DNA of 64,000 nucleotides. Origin: Parafrankia elaeagni. Its GTDB lineage: Bacteria; Actinomycetota; Actinomycetes; Frankiales; Frankiaceae. Within the stretch, counting starts at the first letter, position 1, and the number at the start of each line of letters is the position of its first letter. The notes beneath the pieces were generated by a model that was not told the DNA's origin, did not search any database, and saw nothing but the letters and a program-made list of their open reading frames with translations. Made by a program: the position numbers and the translations under genes. The DNA lies in NCBI RefSeq assembly GCF_000374165.1, contig NZ_KB893739.1, positions 124,001 through 188,000 on the forward strand, read 5' to 3'. Of the stretch, positions 1-9,397 are shown piece by piece.

Positions 1-105
1 CGAAGCTTGGCCGCACAGGCGACCCGCTCCGCCGCGGAGAGCGGCAACCGGGTGGGCGAGGCAAGGCCCCCCGCCACAGAACAACCCTTTGAACACGAAG
101 AGTAA
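1..105 (+). CDS. possible 3' end of a gene entering from the left edge
   Basis: Frame 1 is open from the first base to a TAA at 103-105, giving 34 residues rich in Ala, Glu and Arg and ending in FEHEE. No family can be recognised from so short a piece. It could equally be a chance open frame in GC-rich DNA. The less biased, more AT-rich sequence right after the stop fits a real gene end. Confidence 0.3.
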   Translation, partial: RSLAAQATRSAAESGNRVGEARPPATEQPFEHEE

Positions 106-539
106 TCGACTTCAACACCACACCGCTACCACACGCTTACGCGGCGCCGACAACTCTCCGTGTCCGGGACCTTTGACCCCAGGCGTACCTTGTGCCAGGA
201 GGAGTATGGTCATCACTCCAGGTGATGCTCGACGCTCGCAACGCGGGCAGACCGCACCCTTGGAAACCCAGCACGCACACGGTGGCAGGCACCGAGGCGA
301 CGAGGGTGGGCGCGTGACCAGCCCAGGCGCACTCCACACCCTCGGCACAACGGTGCAACCACGCCCCCACGACAGTGAACAGGCAGCCGATGGTGCACGC
401 GACCGAAGATCCAACCCCCGCCCACCCTCCCACGGAGCGGGGTCGATCGGTCACCCTCGGGAGCCTCCGGGCAGCGGAAGGATCGGCGCGCATGCGGCAA
501 CGGAGCCGGGGCCGGCAGGGTCTGAGCACTGCTGAGGAC
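106..539. other. intergenic region, no gene supported
   Basis: This 434-base stretch precedes the XRE gene. Open frames cross it on both strands but none shows a protein-like composition or a family motif. It probably holds the promoter and leader of the regulator; no clear -10/-35 pair was identified. Confidence 0.4.
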
Positions 540-1661
540 ATGCTTCCAGCAGAGATCCGGCGGCGCCGCTGTGAGAGCGGGCTCAGCCGTGCGGACCTCG
601 CCGTACGTACCGGCTACAGCCGTCAGTACATCAGCCAGTTGGAGCAGCCGAGCCGCGGCATTCCCGCGCGACCGGTCCTGGCCGCCGTAGACGCGGCTCT
701 CGAGGCCGGTGGGGCGCTCGTCGACCTGCGGGAGACAGCCATCGCGGAACGTGCCGAGCGGCGCGGCCGGCAGCCCGACGCGGAGGCCGAGTCCCGGCGG
801 CGGATCGGTGAGCTGCTCGACCATCGCCGGTCCGACCGGGAGCTGGACTACCTCGACCGGCTCGCCGCCGACCTCATCGCCGCCGCGGACACGCTGGAGC
901 CCGCCGACGTCACGGCCCGGGTCCTCGACCAGCAGACCTTCGTCGACCAGCTCCTGCGCACGCCGATGCTGCCGCACCAGCAGTTCCGGCTCTTCATGAT
1001 CGCCGGTCATCTCGCCGGCCTGCTCGCCATCTCCATGCTCGACATGGACGAACTGGCGAAGGCGAGCACCTGCTGCCTCGAAGCAGCCGTGTTCACCGAG
1101 CTGACCGGCCACGAGGGCCTGCGGGCCTGGACTCTCGCCGTCAACAGCCTCATCGACGCCGCTGCCCGCCAGGCAGATGCCAGGCGCCCCGTGGGCACGG
1201 CCGCCAGTGGCCCGGCGCGGTCCGGGAAGCGCCTGGCACCGGTACGTTCCATCCCGAACCCCGAGATCCCGGCCGGAGAGCGCCCGGGCCGCCCCGCGCC
1301 GGGCTCCGGTGATGACGCCTTCGAGCTCGCCCTTGACGCGGCGCTCCATCACGCTGGGTATACGGAAGACCAGGTTCGCGGCCCTGAAACCACACCTACG
1401 AGTGGAGGAATCGATCCCCGTCCGGGTCTGCAGCACCGGTCGACGGACGGCTTCTCGTCACTGTCCGCATCCAGCTCGGGCGGCGGCCAGGCCGAAGCCG
1501 CCCCCGGCCTGGACGAGATTCTGATCGCCCCGGGCGGCCGGGCCACCCCGCCCCGGCTGGTGGCTCTCGTCAAACGACGGATTGCGCGCTTCGCGACGGC
1601 CTCCGCGCAGCGGGCGACGCCTCCGGTAGGTATCTCCCAGGCATTCCGCCCGCCGGTCTGA
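540..1661 (+). CDS. XRE-family HTH regulator with degenerate C-terminus
   Basis: Predicted cytoplasmic DNA-binding protein of 373 residues. An XRE-type helix-turn-helix lies at about residues 4-50 (SGLSRADLAVRTGYSRQYIS). Residues 80-200 resemble the linker and first repeats of the large actinobacterial HTH-plus-TPR regulators, including the family-like piece LTGHEGLRAWT near 188-198. In that family TPR helices normally continue, but here residues 206-373 are Pro/Gly/Ser/Arg-rich with no repeat pattern. ATG 540 is chosen because GAGGA lies just upstream and the HTH begins at once; ATG 492 is an alternative. The gene may be truncated or frameshifted but is still open. Targets are unknown. It converges with mqnA 38 bases away. 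Confidence 0.7.
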   Translation: MLPAEIRRRRCESGLSRADLAVRTGYSRQYISQLEQPSRGIPARPVLAAVDAALEAGGALVDLRETAIAERAERRGRQPDAEAESRRRIGELLDHRRSDRELDYLDRLAADLIAAADTLEPADVTARVLDQQTFVDQLLRTPMLPHQQFRLFMIAGHLAGLLAISMLDMDELAKASTCCLEAAVFTELTGHEGLRAWTLAVNSLIDAAARQADARRPVGTAASGPARSGKRLAPVRSIPNPEIPAGERPGRPAPGSGDDAFELALDAALHHAGYTEDQVRGPETTPTSGGIDPRPGLQHRSTDGFSSLSASSSGGGQAEAAPGLDEILIAPGGRATPPRLVALVKRRIARFATASAQRATPPVGISQAFRPPV

Positions 1662-1699
1662 AGTCCCTGCCGCGCAACGCTCGGCACCTCGCGGCCGGG

Positions 1700-3056
<1,357 letters not shown>

Positions 3057-3057
<1 letters not shown>

Positions 3058-3560
3058 CATGCACTCCGGTTTCTGGCGGGACGGCGCCCGCGGCGGCGTA
3101 CCCAACCGAGACGTTGCAGCAGTGACGGATAGATACCCAGCCCGACCATGATGATCAGCAGGCCCAGCAGCCCTGCCGGGCCGATCGCGAGGCCGGCCCA
3201 CCGCAGCAGACTGTAGGCGACGAGCCCCGGGACCAGGATCACCAGAAACGCGAGCACGAAGATCGAGCCCATCCCGGGTGCGCCCGGTGGGCGGACCGGC
3301 CGGCCGGCACCCACCGGGGCCGCACCCACCGGGGCCGCGCCCGCCGGGACCGCGCCCGCCGGGACCGCGCCCGCCGGGACCGCGCCCGAGGCGGAGGCGG
3401 TTGGCGTACCCGGAGCAGCATCGCCGCCCGGCGTGCCCGAGGCAGAGGGCTGCCCGGCACCGAGGGCGGGGCTGCCCGCGACTCCCGTCTCGGGGCCGGG
3501 CCGCGGAACACCGCCGACAGCCCCGGACGTCACCCGAGGAGTGGTCTCGTCAGTTGCCAT
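3057..3560 (-). CDS. membrane protein with repeat-rich N-terminus, unknown function
   Basis: A 167-residue protein. Residues 1-95 are disordered and carry tandem pentapeptides of the AVPAG and APVGA kind, encoded by 15-bp repeats around 3311-3390. The C-terminal part has two hydrophobic helices at about 98-120 and 127-149 and ends in an Arg-rich tail (RRRGRRPARN). It starts 13 bases after the mqnE stop and overlaps the next gene by ATGA, so it belongs to the mqnE-mqnA operon. No family is recognised. A cytoplasmic disordered domain anchored by a helical hairpin is the likely form. Confidence 0.65.
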
Positions 3561-3573
3561 GACAGCGCCCGGC

Positions 3574-4722
3574 CTAGGCGTCGATCGCGGCGGGGATGTC
3601 CCGCCGGGTGGTGTCCGGGCCGTCGTAGGTACGGATCGTCCGGTAGCGGGTGTCCCGCTCGACAGGGCGGAACCCGGCGTCCCGGATCACGGCCAGGAGA
3701 TCATCTCGGGTCATCGTGCCGGGAGTGCCGAACCCGTCCGCATCGTGCGTGATCTTGTACTCGACGACCGAGCCGTCGAGGTCGTCCACGCCGAAGTTCA
3801 GCGAGAGCTGGGCGGTGGTCAGGCCGTGCATCACCCAGAAGCACTTGATGTGGTCGACGTTGTCGAACAGCAGGCGCGAGACCGCGAAGGTCTTCAGCGC
3901 CTCGGCGCCGGTCGCCATCGGCTGGTTCATCAGGCGGTTACGCGGATCCCCGACCGAGTCGTGCTGGAACCGCAGCGGGATGAACACCGAGAAACCGCCG
4001 GTCTCGTCCTGCAGCTCGCGCAGGCGCAGCACATGGTCGACGCGGTGCCGGGGCTCCTCGACGTGCCCGTAGAGCATGGTGCACGGCGTCCGCAGGCCCT
4101 TGCTGTGCGCCAACCGGTGGATCCGCGACCAGTCCTCCCAGTGGGTTTCGTGGCCGACGATCTGCTGGCGGACCTCCCAGTCGAAGATCTCCGCGCCGCC
4201 GCCGGTCAGCGACTCCAGCCCGGCGTCGATCAGCTCGTCCAGGATCTCGTCGGCGGGCAGCCCGCTGATCTTCTCGAACCAGTGGATCTCGGTGGCGGTG
4301 AACGCCTTGAGCGCCACTCCCGGCAGGGCCTTGCCCAGCTCCCGCAACGACCGCGGGTAGTAGCGCCACGGCAGTGTCGGGTGCAGGCCGTTGACGATGT
4401 GCAGCTCGGTGATCCCCGCCGGCTCCATCTCCTTCGCCAGCCGGACGGCCTCCTCGATGCGCATCGTGTAGGCGTCCTGCTCGCCGGGCTTGCGCTGGAA
4501 CGAACAGTAGGCGCACGACGCCGAGCAGACGTTCGTGAGGTTCAGGTGCCGGTTCACGTTGAAGAAGGTCCGGTCGCCGTTCTTGCGGGTGCGCACCTCG
4601 TGGGCGAGCTCGCCGAGCCAGACGAGGTCATCGCTGGCGTAGAGCGCCTCGCCGTCGGCCCGGCTCAGCCGGACGCCGTCGTGGACCTTGGCTTCGATCT
4701 CGCGCTTGAGGCCGGCATCCAT
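3574..4722 (-). CDS. mqnE: aminofutalosine synthase MqnE (radical SAM)
   Basis: A 382-residue radical SAM enzyme that joins 3-[(1-carboxyvinyl)oxy]benzoate with SAM to give 6-amino-6-deoxyfutalosine. The iron-sulfur cluster motif CSASCAYC (CxxxCxYC) is near residue 68, preceded by the typical NVNRHLNLTNVC. HIVNGLHPTLPWRYYP, ALKAFTATEIHWFEKIS and ESLTGGGAEIFD follow in family order, and the length is normal. It heads an operon of mqnE, two membrane proteins and mqnA. A TAATCT hexamer ends 6 bases before the ATG with no ribosome site between, which suggests a leaderless transcript. Confidence 0.95.
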   Translation of the reverse strand: MDAGLKREIEAKVHDGVRLSRADGEALYASDDLVWLGELAHEVRTRKNGDRTFFNVNRHLNLTNVCSASCAYCSFQRKPGEQDAYTMRIEEAVRLAKEMEPAGITELHIVNGLHPTLPWRYYPRSLRELGKALPGVALKAFTATEIHWFEKISGLPADEILDELIDAGLESLTGGGAEIFDWEVRQQIVGHETHWEDWSRIHRLAHSKGLRTPCTMLYGHVEEPRHRVDHVLRLRELQDETGGFSVFIPLRFQHDSVGDPRNRLMNQPMATGAEALKTFAVSRLLFDNVDHIKCFWVMHGLTTAQLSLNFGVDDLDGSVVEYKITHDADGFGTPGTMTRDDLLAVIRDAGFRPVERDTRYRTIRTYDGPDTTRRDIPAAIDA

Positions 4723-4728
4723 GCGTCC

Positions 4729-4734
4729 AGATTA
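4729..4734 (-). promoter_or_regulatory. candidate -10 element of mqnE (leaderless start)
   Basis: Read on the minus strand this is TAATCT, a good match to the actinobacterial -10 consensus TANNNT. Its last base is 6 bases from the A of the mqnE ATG, about where transcription would start, and no Shine-Dalgarno sequence is present. A matching -35 element was not clear. Confidence 0.4.
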
Positions 4735-4792
4735 GACCCGCGGACGGCCGAGCCAGGCCGGTCACATCCGTCACACCGCACCCGGACTCCAC

Positions 4793-5209
4793 TCAGGGGC
4801 CGGGTGCTTTCGGCGGGGCGTCCGCCGCCGCGGAGCCCGCCGCCCGGGAGCGCGCCGCGGCCCGGCGCTGCATACGGCCGATCGGCCAGGTGGCCAGGCC
4901 CGCGGCCGCGAAGCCGATGAGCAGGGCGAGCAGCAGCGGAACGTCAACCACCACCAGGACCACCGTGAGGATCACCAGGACGGCGAGCCGTGCGAGGAAG
5001 TACGGCAGCTGCACCCGCAGATCAGGGGCTGTCTCCGGCGGTCGGCCCGGCCGCCGGGCCCGACCCGGCGCCCCTGGTTCTCCTGGTTCTCCTGGCCGCC
5101 CGGTCCGGCGTGGCGGCCCAGGCTGCCCGCCGTGGCCGGTCGCCGCCGTCGGGGCGTCCTGGCCTGTCGACGGCGTGCTCGACGAGCTCCGGTTCCGCTT
5201 CCGCGCCAT
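4793..5209 (-). CDS. small membrane protein, DUF4229 type
   Basis: A 138-residue protein. The first 70 residues are disordered and rich in Pro, Gly and Arg; then come two hydrophobic helices (LARLAVLVILTVVLVVVDVP and LLLALLIGFAAAGLATWPIG), a basic PIGRMQRRAAARSR turn and an Ala/Pro tail. The core matches the DUF4229 hairpin also seen at 2749-3057. ATG 5209 is chosen because longer versions run into non-protein-like sequence. It follows the UbiX gene after about 150 bases, a gap holding two copies of an 18-bp repeat (about 5288-5325). Role unknown; proximity suggests a link to menaquinone enzymes. Confidence 0.65.
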   Translation of the reverse strand: MARKRNRSSSSTPSTGQDAPTAATGHGGQPGPPRRTGRPGEPGEPGAPGRARRPGRPPETAPDLRVQLPYFLARLAVLVILTVVLVVVDVPLLLALLIGFAAAGLATWPIGRMQRRAAARSRAAGSAAADAPPKAPGP

Positions 5210-5358
5210 GCCGTCCGCCCGCCCCTCACCACGGCGGGCACCGGCCCGCCGCCGGACCGCGCCGCCCGCCTTTCGAGCAGGTCCCGCCTGCTCGTCCACC
5301 AGGTCTGCCTGCTCGTCCACCAGGTCTGTTGTACGCGCCGCACCCGCGAGCCGCCTCG

Positions 5359-6147
5359 TCACAGCTCCCATTCGGCATCCCGTTCGGCATCCCGACCGCC
5401 GCCCGGCCCGCCCACAGCGTCGGCAGCACGGGCCCCACGGGCGTCGCCGAGGGTTCCCGTCCACCGCCGGAAGAGAGCGTTGGGGACGCCCGCGGCGTCC
5501 AGGACCCGGCCGGCGACGAAGTCGGCGAGATCCTCGACGTCGTGCGCGCCGGCGTAGAACCCGGGGCTGGCCGCGGCGACCACGGCGCCGGCGGCGTCCA
5601 GGTCGAGCATGTGGCGCAGGGTCGCCCGGGTGTAGGGCATCTCGCGAGGGACCACGACGAGGCGCCGCCCCTCCTTGAGGGTGACGTCCGCGGCGCGCTG
5701 GAGCAGGTCCTTGGACAGCCCGAGAGTGATGCCCGCGACCGACGCGGTGCTGGCCGGCACGACGATCATGCCCCGGGTCGGATAGGAGCCGCTGCTGGGG
5801 CGCGCGCCCAGGTCCGCGGGGGGATACACGGTGACGAGGCGGCCGATCCGGTCGGCCAGGTCGTCCGCGTCGGCGCGGCGACGCCCGTCGGCCCGGGTCG
5901 TCAGCCAGGACGTCAGCGGTTCGCGCCACGCCCCGTCGCGCCAGCCGACACCGGTCTCGTCCAGCAGGGTGAGGCGGGCGGCGCGGGAGACCACCAGATC
6001 GACCGGCAGGTCCGCGGCGAGCAGCCCGCGCAGCACCGACGCGGCGTACGGAGTGCCGCTGGCACCGCTGACCCCGACGACCCAGGGCACCCGCGGCTCG
6101 GCCGACTCCGGCCGGGGCTGGGGCTGGGGCGCGGGATCGTCGGGCAC
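5359..6147 (-). CDS. ubiX: UbiX-family flavin prenyltransferase
   Basis: A 262-residue flavoprotein of the UbiX/Pad1 family, which makes the prenylated FMN cofactor required by UbiD-type decarboxylases. The FMN-binding start VVGVSGASGTPYAASVLRGL is at about residues 23-42. The mid-domain MIVVPASTASVAGITLGLSKDLLQRAADV and the PREMPYTRATLRHMLDL region are intact. The C-terminus carries about 40 extra Gly/Asp/Arg-rich residues. The GTG start is 31 bases after the prenyltransferase gene, and UbiD is two genes upstream, so the cofactor maker and its client enzyme lie in one operon. Confidence 0.9.
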   Translation of the reverse strand: MPDDPAPQPQPRPESAEPRVPWVVGVSGASGTPYAASVLRGLLAADLPVDLVVSRAARLTLLDETGVGWRDGAWREPLTSWLTTRADGRRRADADDLADRIGRLVTVYPPADLGARPSSGSYPTRGMIVVPASTASVAGITLGLSKDLLQRAADVTLKEGRRLVVVPREMPYTRATLRHMLDLDAAGAVVAAASPGFYAGAHDVEDLADFVAGRVLDAAGVPNALFRRWTGTLGDARGARAADAVGGPGGGRDAERDAEWEL

Positions 6148-6178
6148 GGCGTGGACTCGGACTCGGGCGCTCGGGCGC

Positions 6179-7108
6179 TCAGGCGCCGAGGCCGCGGTTG
6201 ATCAGGTCGATCAGGGCGAACGCGAACAGCGCGATGCCGACGAACCCGTTCGCGGTGAGGAACGCGCGGTTCACCCGGGAGAGGTCGGTCGGCGAGACGA
6301 TGGCGTGCTCGTAGCAGAAGGCGGCGGCGGTGAGGGCGAGGCCGGCCCACCACCAGGCGCCGAAGTCCTCGAGCAGACCGAAGAGGACGAACAACGCGAA
6401 CGTCACGACGTGGGTGACGATCGAGGCCGCGAGTGCCGCCCGGACCCCGAAGCGGGCGGGGACGGAGCGCACCCCGATCCGGCGGTCGACCTCGGCGTCC
6501 TGGCAGGAGTAGATCAGGTCGAAGCCGCCGATCCAGGTGCCCACCGCCAGGCCGAGCACGACCGCCGCCCAGGACCACTCCCCGGTGATCGCGATCCACG
6601 CGCCGACCGGTGCGACCGCCTGCGCGAACGCGAGCACCGCGTGCGGGAAGTCGGTGAACCGCTTGGCGTAGGAGTAGACGATCAGGGGCGCGACCGCGAC
6701 CGGGGCCAGTACCAGACACAGCCAGCCCAGCACCGCGGCCGAGCCGAGGAACACCGCGAGCGCGACGATCGAGCCGACGACCGCGGTGCGGACCGACACC
6801 ACCCCGGTGACGAGCTCCCGGCCGGCCGTCCGCGGGTTCCGGGCGTCGATCGCCCGGTCGATGATGCGGTTGGTCGCCATCGCGAACGTGCGGGCCGCCA
6901 CCATCGCCACCGTGATCAGCGCGAGGTCGCGCCAGTGCGTCGTCCGCGAGACGTCGAAGCAGGCGGCGAGCGCCGCGACGTAGGCGAAGGGCAGCGCGAA
7001 CACCGAGTGCTCGATGACGACGAGCCGCAGGAAGGCGCGCACCCGGCCGTGCGCGGGCTCGCCGGATGCCCGGCCGGGCATCCCGGGGGCGACGGCGGCG
7101 CCGCTCAA
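6179..7108 (-). CDS. mqnP: UbiA-family prenyltransferase, probable MqnP
   Basis: A polytopic membrane prenyltransferase of 309 residues with about eight hydrophobic segments. Both aspartate-rich sites are present: NRIIDRAID with flanking acidic residues for polyprenyl diphosphate and Mg2+, and the second motif DAEVDRRIGVRSVP. It should attach the isoprenoid chain to a 6-hydroxynaphthoate-type ring acid. TTG 7108 is preferred because GGAAGGAG sits about 9 bases upstream and the TTG overlaps the UbiD TGA. A more upstream TTG (7126) would put that ribosome site inside the gene. UbiD and UbiX flank it. Confidence 0.88.
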   Translation of the reverse strand: MSGAAVAPGMPGRASGEPAHGRVRAFLRLVVIEHSVFALPFAYVAALAACFDVSRTTHWRDLALITVAMVAARTFAMATNRIIDRAIDARNPRTAGRELVTGVVSVRTAVVGSIVALAVFLGSAAVLGWLCLVLAPVAVAPLIVYSYAKRFTDFPHAVLAFAQAVAPVGAWIAITGEWSWAAVVLGLAVGTWIGGFDLIYSCQDAEVDRRIGVRSVPARFGVRAALAASIVTHVVTFALFVLFGLLEDFGAWWWAGLALTAAAFCYEHAIVSPTDLSRVNRAFLTANGFVGIALFAFALIDLINRGLGA

Positions 7109-8565
7109 AGGCCGTACTCCTTCCAACGCCGGGTCACCCTGTCCCGGATGTCGGGGTCCATCACGATCTCCTCGGGCCAGCCGCCCTCGCGGCGGTACCC
7201 CTCGGTCGGCAGCTTGCGGGTCGCGTCGACCCCGACCTTGCCGCCGTAGAACTGCTCGTAGGAGGCGTGGTCGAGGTGGTCCACCGGGCCGATCATGGTG
7301 ACCAGGTCGTGTGCGTAGTCCACATTGCCGAACGCCCGCCAGGCGACCTCGTGGTAGTCGTGGACGTCACAGTCGGCGTCCACGACGATGATCAGTTTCG
7401 ACAGCGAGAGCAGGCCCGCGCCCCAGACGGCGTTCATGACCTTCTGCGCGTGTTTGGGGAAGCGCTTCTCGATCGAGACGATCGCGCAGTTGTGGAAGAC
7501 GCCGGCCTCGGGAAGGTCGTAGTCGACGATCTCCGGGATCATCATCCGGATCAGCGGCAGGAAGATGCGCTCGGTCGCCTTGCCCATCGGCCCGTCCTCC
7601 TGCGGGGGACGCCCGACGACGATGCCCTGGAAGACCGGGTCGCGCTGCATGGTCATCACGTCGATGTGCAGGGCGGGGAACGGCTCGACCGGGGTGTAGA
7701 AGCCGGTGTGGTCGCCGAACGGGCCCTCCGGGATCCGCTCCCCCGGCTCCAGCCAGCCCTCCAGCACGACCTGGGCGTTCGCCGGGACCTGCAGCGGCAC
7801 GGTGAGGCAGTCGACCATCTCGACCCGTTCCCGGCGCAGGAAACCGGCGAACAGGTACTCGTCGATCTCGGCGGGCAGCGGCGCCGACGACGCGTAGGTC
7901 ACGGCGGGGTCGCAGCCGAAGGCGATGGCGACCGGCAGCCGCTCACCGCGCCGCTCGGCGACCGCGTGGTGGGCGTTGGAGTCCTTGTGGATCTGCCAGT
8001 GCATGCCCACGGTGCGCGCGTCGTGCTGCTGCAGCCGGTACATCCCCAGGTTGCGGGCGCCGGTCTCCGGGTGCTTCGTGTGGGTGAGCCCCAGGTTCAG
8101 GAACTTCCCGCCGTCGTGGGGCCAGGCGTGCACGCCGGGGAGCAGGTTCAGGTCGACGTCCGAACCCTTCAGGACGACGTCCTGGCAGGGCGCGGTGCGG
8201 ACGCGCCGCGGCGGCAGCGAGGTGAGCTGCGCCGCCTTGCCGAGCGCGGAGCGGACGCCACCGAAGCCGACGGGCAGCTCGGGGCGCAGCATCTCGCCGA
8301 TCCGGGTGCCGATGTCGTCGAGGCGCTCGACGCCGAGCGCGGCCGCCATCCGCGCCTCGGTGCCGAAGACGTTGATGGCCAGCGGCATGTCGGCCCCTTC
8401 GGGCCGCTCGAACAGCAGCGCGGGCCCGCCGGCGCGGACCACCCGGGTGACGATTTCCGTCACCTCCAGGCGGGGGTCGACAGGGACCCGCACCCGGTGC
8501 AGGTCACCAGCGCGGTCGAGGTGCGTCAGAAACGCGCGGAGATCGGCCCAGGCCATGACGTCCAT
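7105..8565 (-). CDS. mqnL: UbiD-family decarboxylase, probable MqnL
   Basis: A 486-residue UbiD/MenG-like carboxy-lyase that uses prenylated FMN. Family segments are in order: MYRLQQHDARTVGMHWQIHK for cofactor and metal binding, the acidic EGPFGDHTGFYTP signature near residue 280, and the C-terminal IIVVDADCDVHDYHEVAW. Length is normal. In the futalosine pathway a UbiD-type enzyme decarboxylates the naphthoate intermediate; the UbiA and UbiX neighbours support this over an unrelated aromatic acid substrate. It is the first gene of the UbiD-UbiA-UbiX run, with a divergent gene 340 bases upstream. Confidence 0.92.
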   Translation of the reverse strand: MDVMAWADLRAFLTHLDRAGDLHRVRVPVDPRLEVTEIVTRVVRAGGPALLFERPEGADMPLAINVFGTEARMAAALGVERLDDIGTRIGEMLRPELPVGFGGVRSALGKAAQLTSLPPRRVRTAPCQDVVLKGSDVDLNLLPGVHAWPHDGGKFLNLGLTHTKHPETGARNLGMYRLQQHDARTVGMHWQIHKDSNAHHAVAERRGERLPVAIAFGCDPAVTYASSAPLPAEIDEYLFAGFLRRERVEMVDCLTVPLQVPANAQVVLEGWLEPGERIPEGPFGDHTGFYTPVEPFPALHIDVMTMQRDPVFQGIVVGRPPQEDGPMGKATERIFLPLIRMMIPEIVDYDLPEAGVFHNCAIVSIEKRFPKHAQKVMNAVWGAGLLSLSKLIIVVDADCDVHDYHEVAWRAFGNVDYAHDLVTMIGPVDHLDHASYEQFYGGKVGVDATRKLPTEGYRREGGWPEEIVMDPDIRDRVTRRWKEYGL

Positions 8566-8905
8566 CTTTGCAGCGTCCGGTGGCGGCCGCCGGACGTACC
8601 CTGGTTGGAGGCACGTGAACCACCCGCCGCCTCATCTTCGCGACCAGTGAACATCCCCTTCACGGACCGCCGGGACACGCCGTCCGTGGGAGAGGCAGAC
8701 TAGGGGCACATCAGACGTCCGACCCAGACTGCGCGGATCTGCCCCGGAACACGGGCGGATCGGAAACGACGGGGGCGGCCGGTGCCGGCACCGGCGGTCG
8801 CGCGGCAGGCTGGTGGTCTTCGACCAAGGGCACGCCAACCCGGGGTGCTCATGGCGGCCGCGCCGCGGTACGCCGCTCACGGCGAGCAGAGAGGAGCGGT
8901 CGGCC
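8566..8905. other. divergent intergenic region
   Basis: This 340-base region separates the leftward menaquinone operon from the rightward small membrane protein gene and should hold two promoters. No operator or riboswitch was recognised. Confidence 0.4.
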
Positions 8906-9325
8906 TTGCTGGGTCTCGCGCTGACATTCCTGATCATCGGTGTCTGGGTGTTCTCGGTCATCGATGTGATCGGCACACCTGCGGACGCGGTGAAGGTCGC
9001 GCCGAAGCCGATCTGGCTCATCGTCCTGATCGTCTTCTTCTTCCTCGGATCCATCTGCTGGTTCGTCTTCGGGCGCCCGCGGACGGTCTACGGCACCGCT
9101 GGCTACGAGCGCCACCACGCGTCGGACCATCCCGCCTTCGGCGGTCGCGGCCAGTGGGGCACCGAGCGACGCACCGCCGGTTACAGCCGCTCGAGTGCGC
9201 CCCGGGCAGGGATGCGCCGCCAGGCCGTGCGCCCCGTCGGGCCGGACGACGACCCCGAGTTCCTGCGCCAGCTGACCGACCGCATCCGCGGCGGGGAGAC
9301 CGAGCCCCCCGCCGCGCGCGACTGA
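8906..9325 (+). CDS. small membrane protein, PLDc_N-like
   Basis: A 139-residue protein with two hydrophobic segments at about 1-20 and 34-54, with the sequence PKPIWLIVLIVFFFLGSICW between them. This is the layout of the phospholipase D N-terminal (PLDc_N) hairpin. The rest is a hydrophilic tail rich in Arg and Gly, ending in a short acidic-basic helix (DDPEFLRQLTDRI). TTG 8906 is chosen because GAGGAG lies 9 bases upstream; an earlier GTG at 8813 would add a non-hydrophobic leader. No catalytic domain follows the hairpin, so this is not a phospholipase. Function is unknown. Confidence 0.7.
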   Translation: MLGLALTFLIIGVWVFSVIDVIGTPADAVKVAPKPIWLIVLIVFFFLGSICWFVFGRPRTVYGTAGYERHHASDHPAFGGRGQWGTERRTAGYSRSSAPRAGMRRQAVRPVGPDDDPEFLRQLTDRIRGGETEPPAARD

Positions 9326-9397
9326 CCTTCCGCGGCACCGGTTTCCGCCGCACCGCCTTCCGCGGCACCGTCCACGCGAGCGGCCCGCCGAGCCGAC

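Noticed and set aside
213-1436. Long leftward open frame opposite the XRE gene
   Set aside because: It is the mirror of a GC-rich real gene: composition is Arg/Gly/Pro-rich with no family motif, while the rightward frame has a clear HTH.
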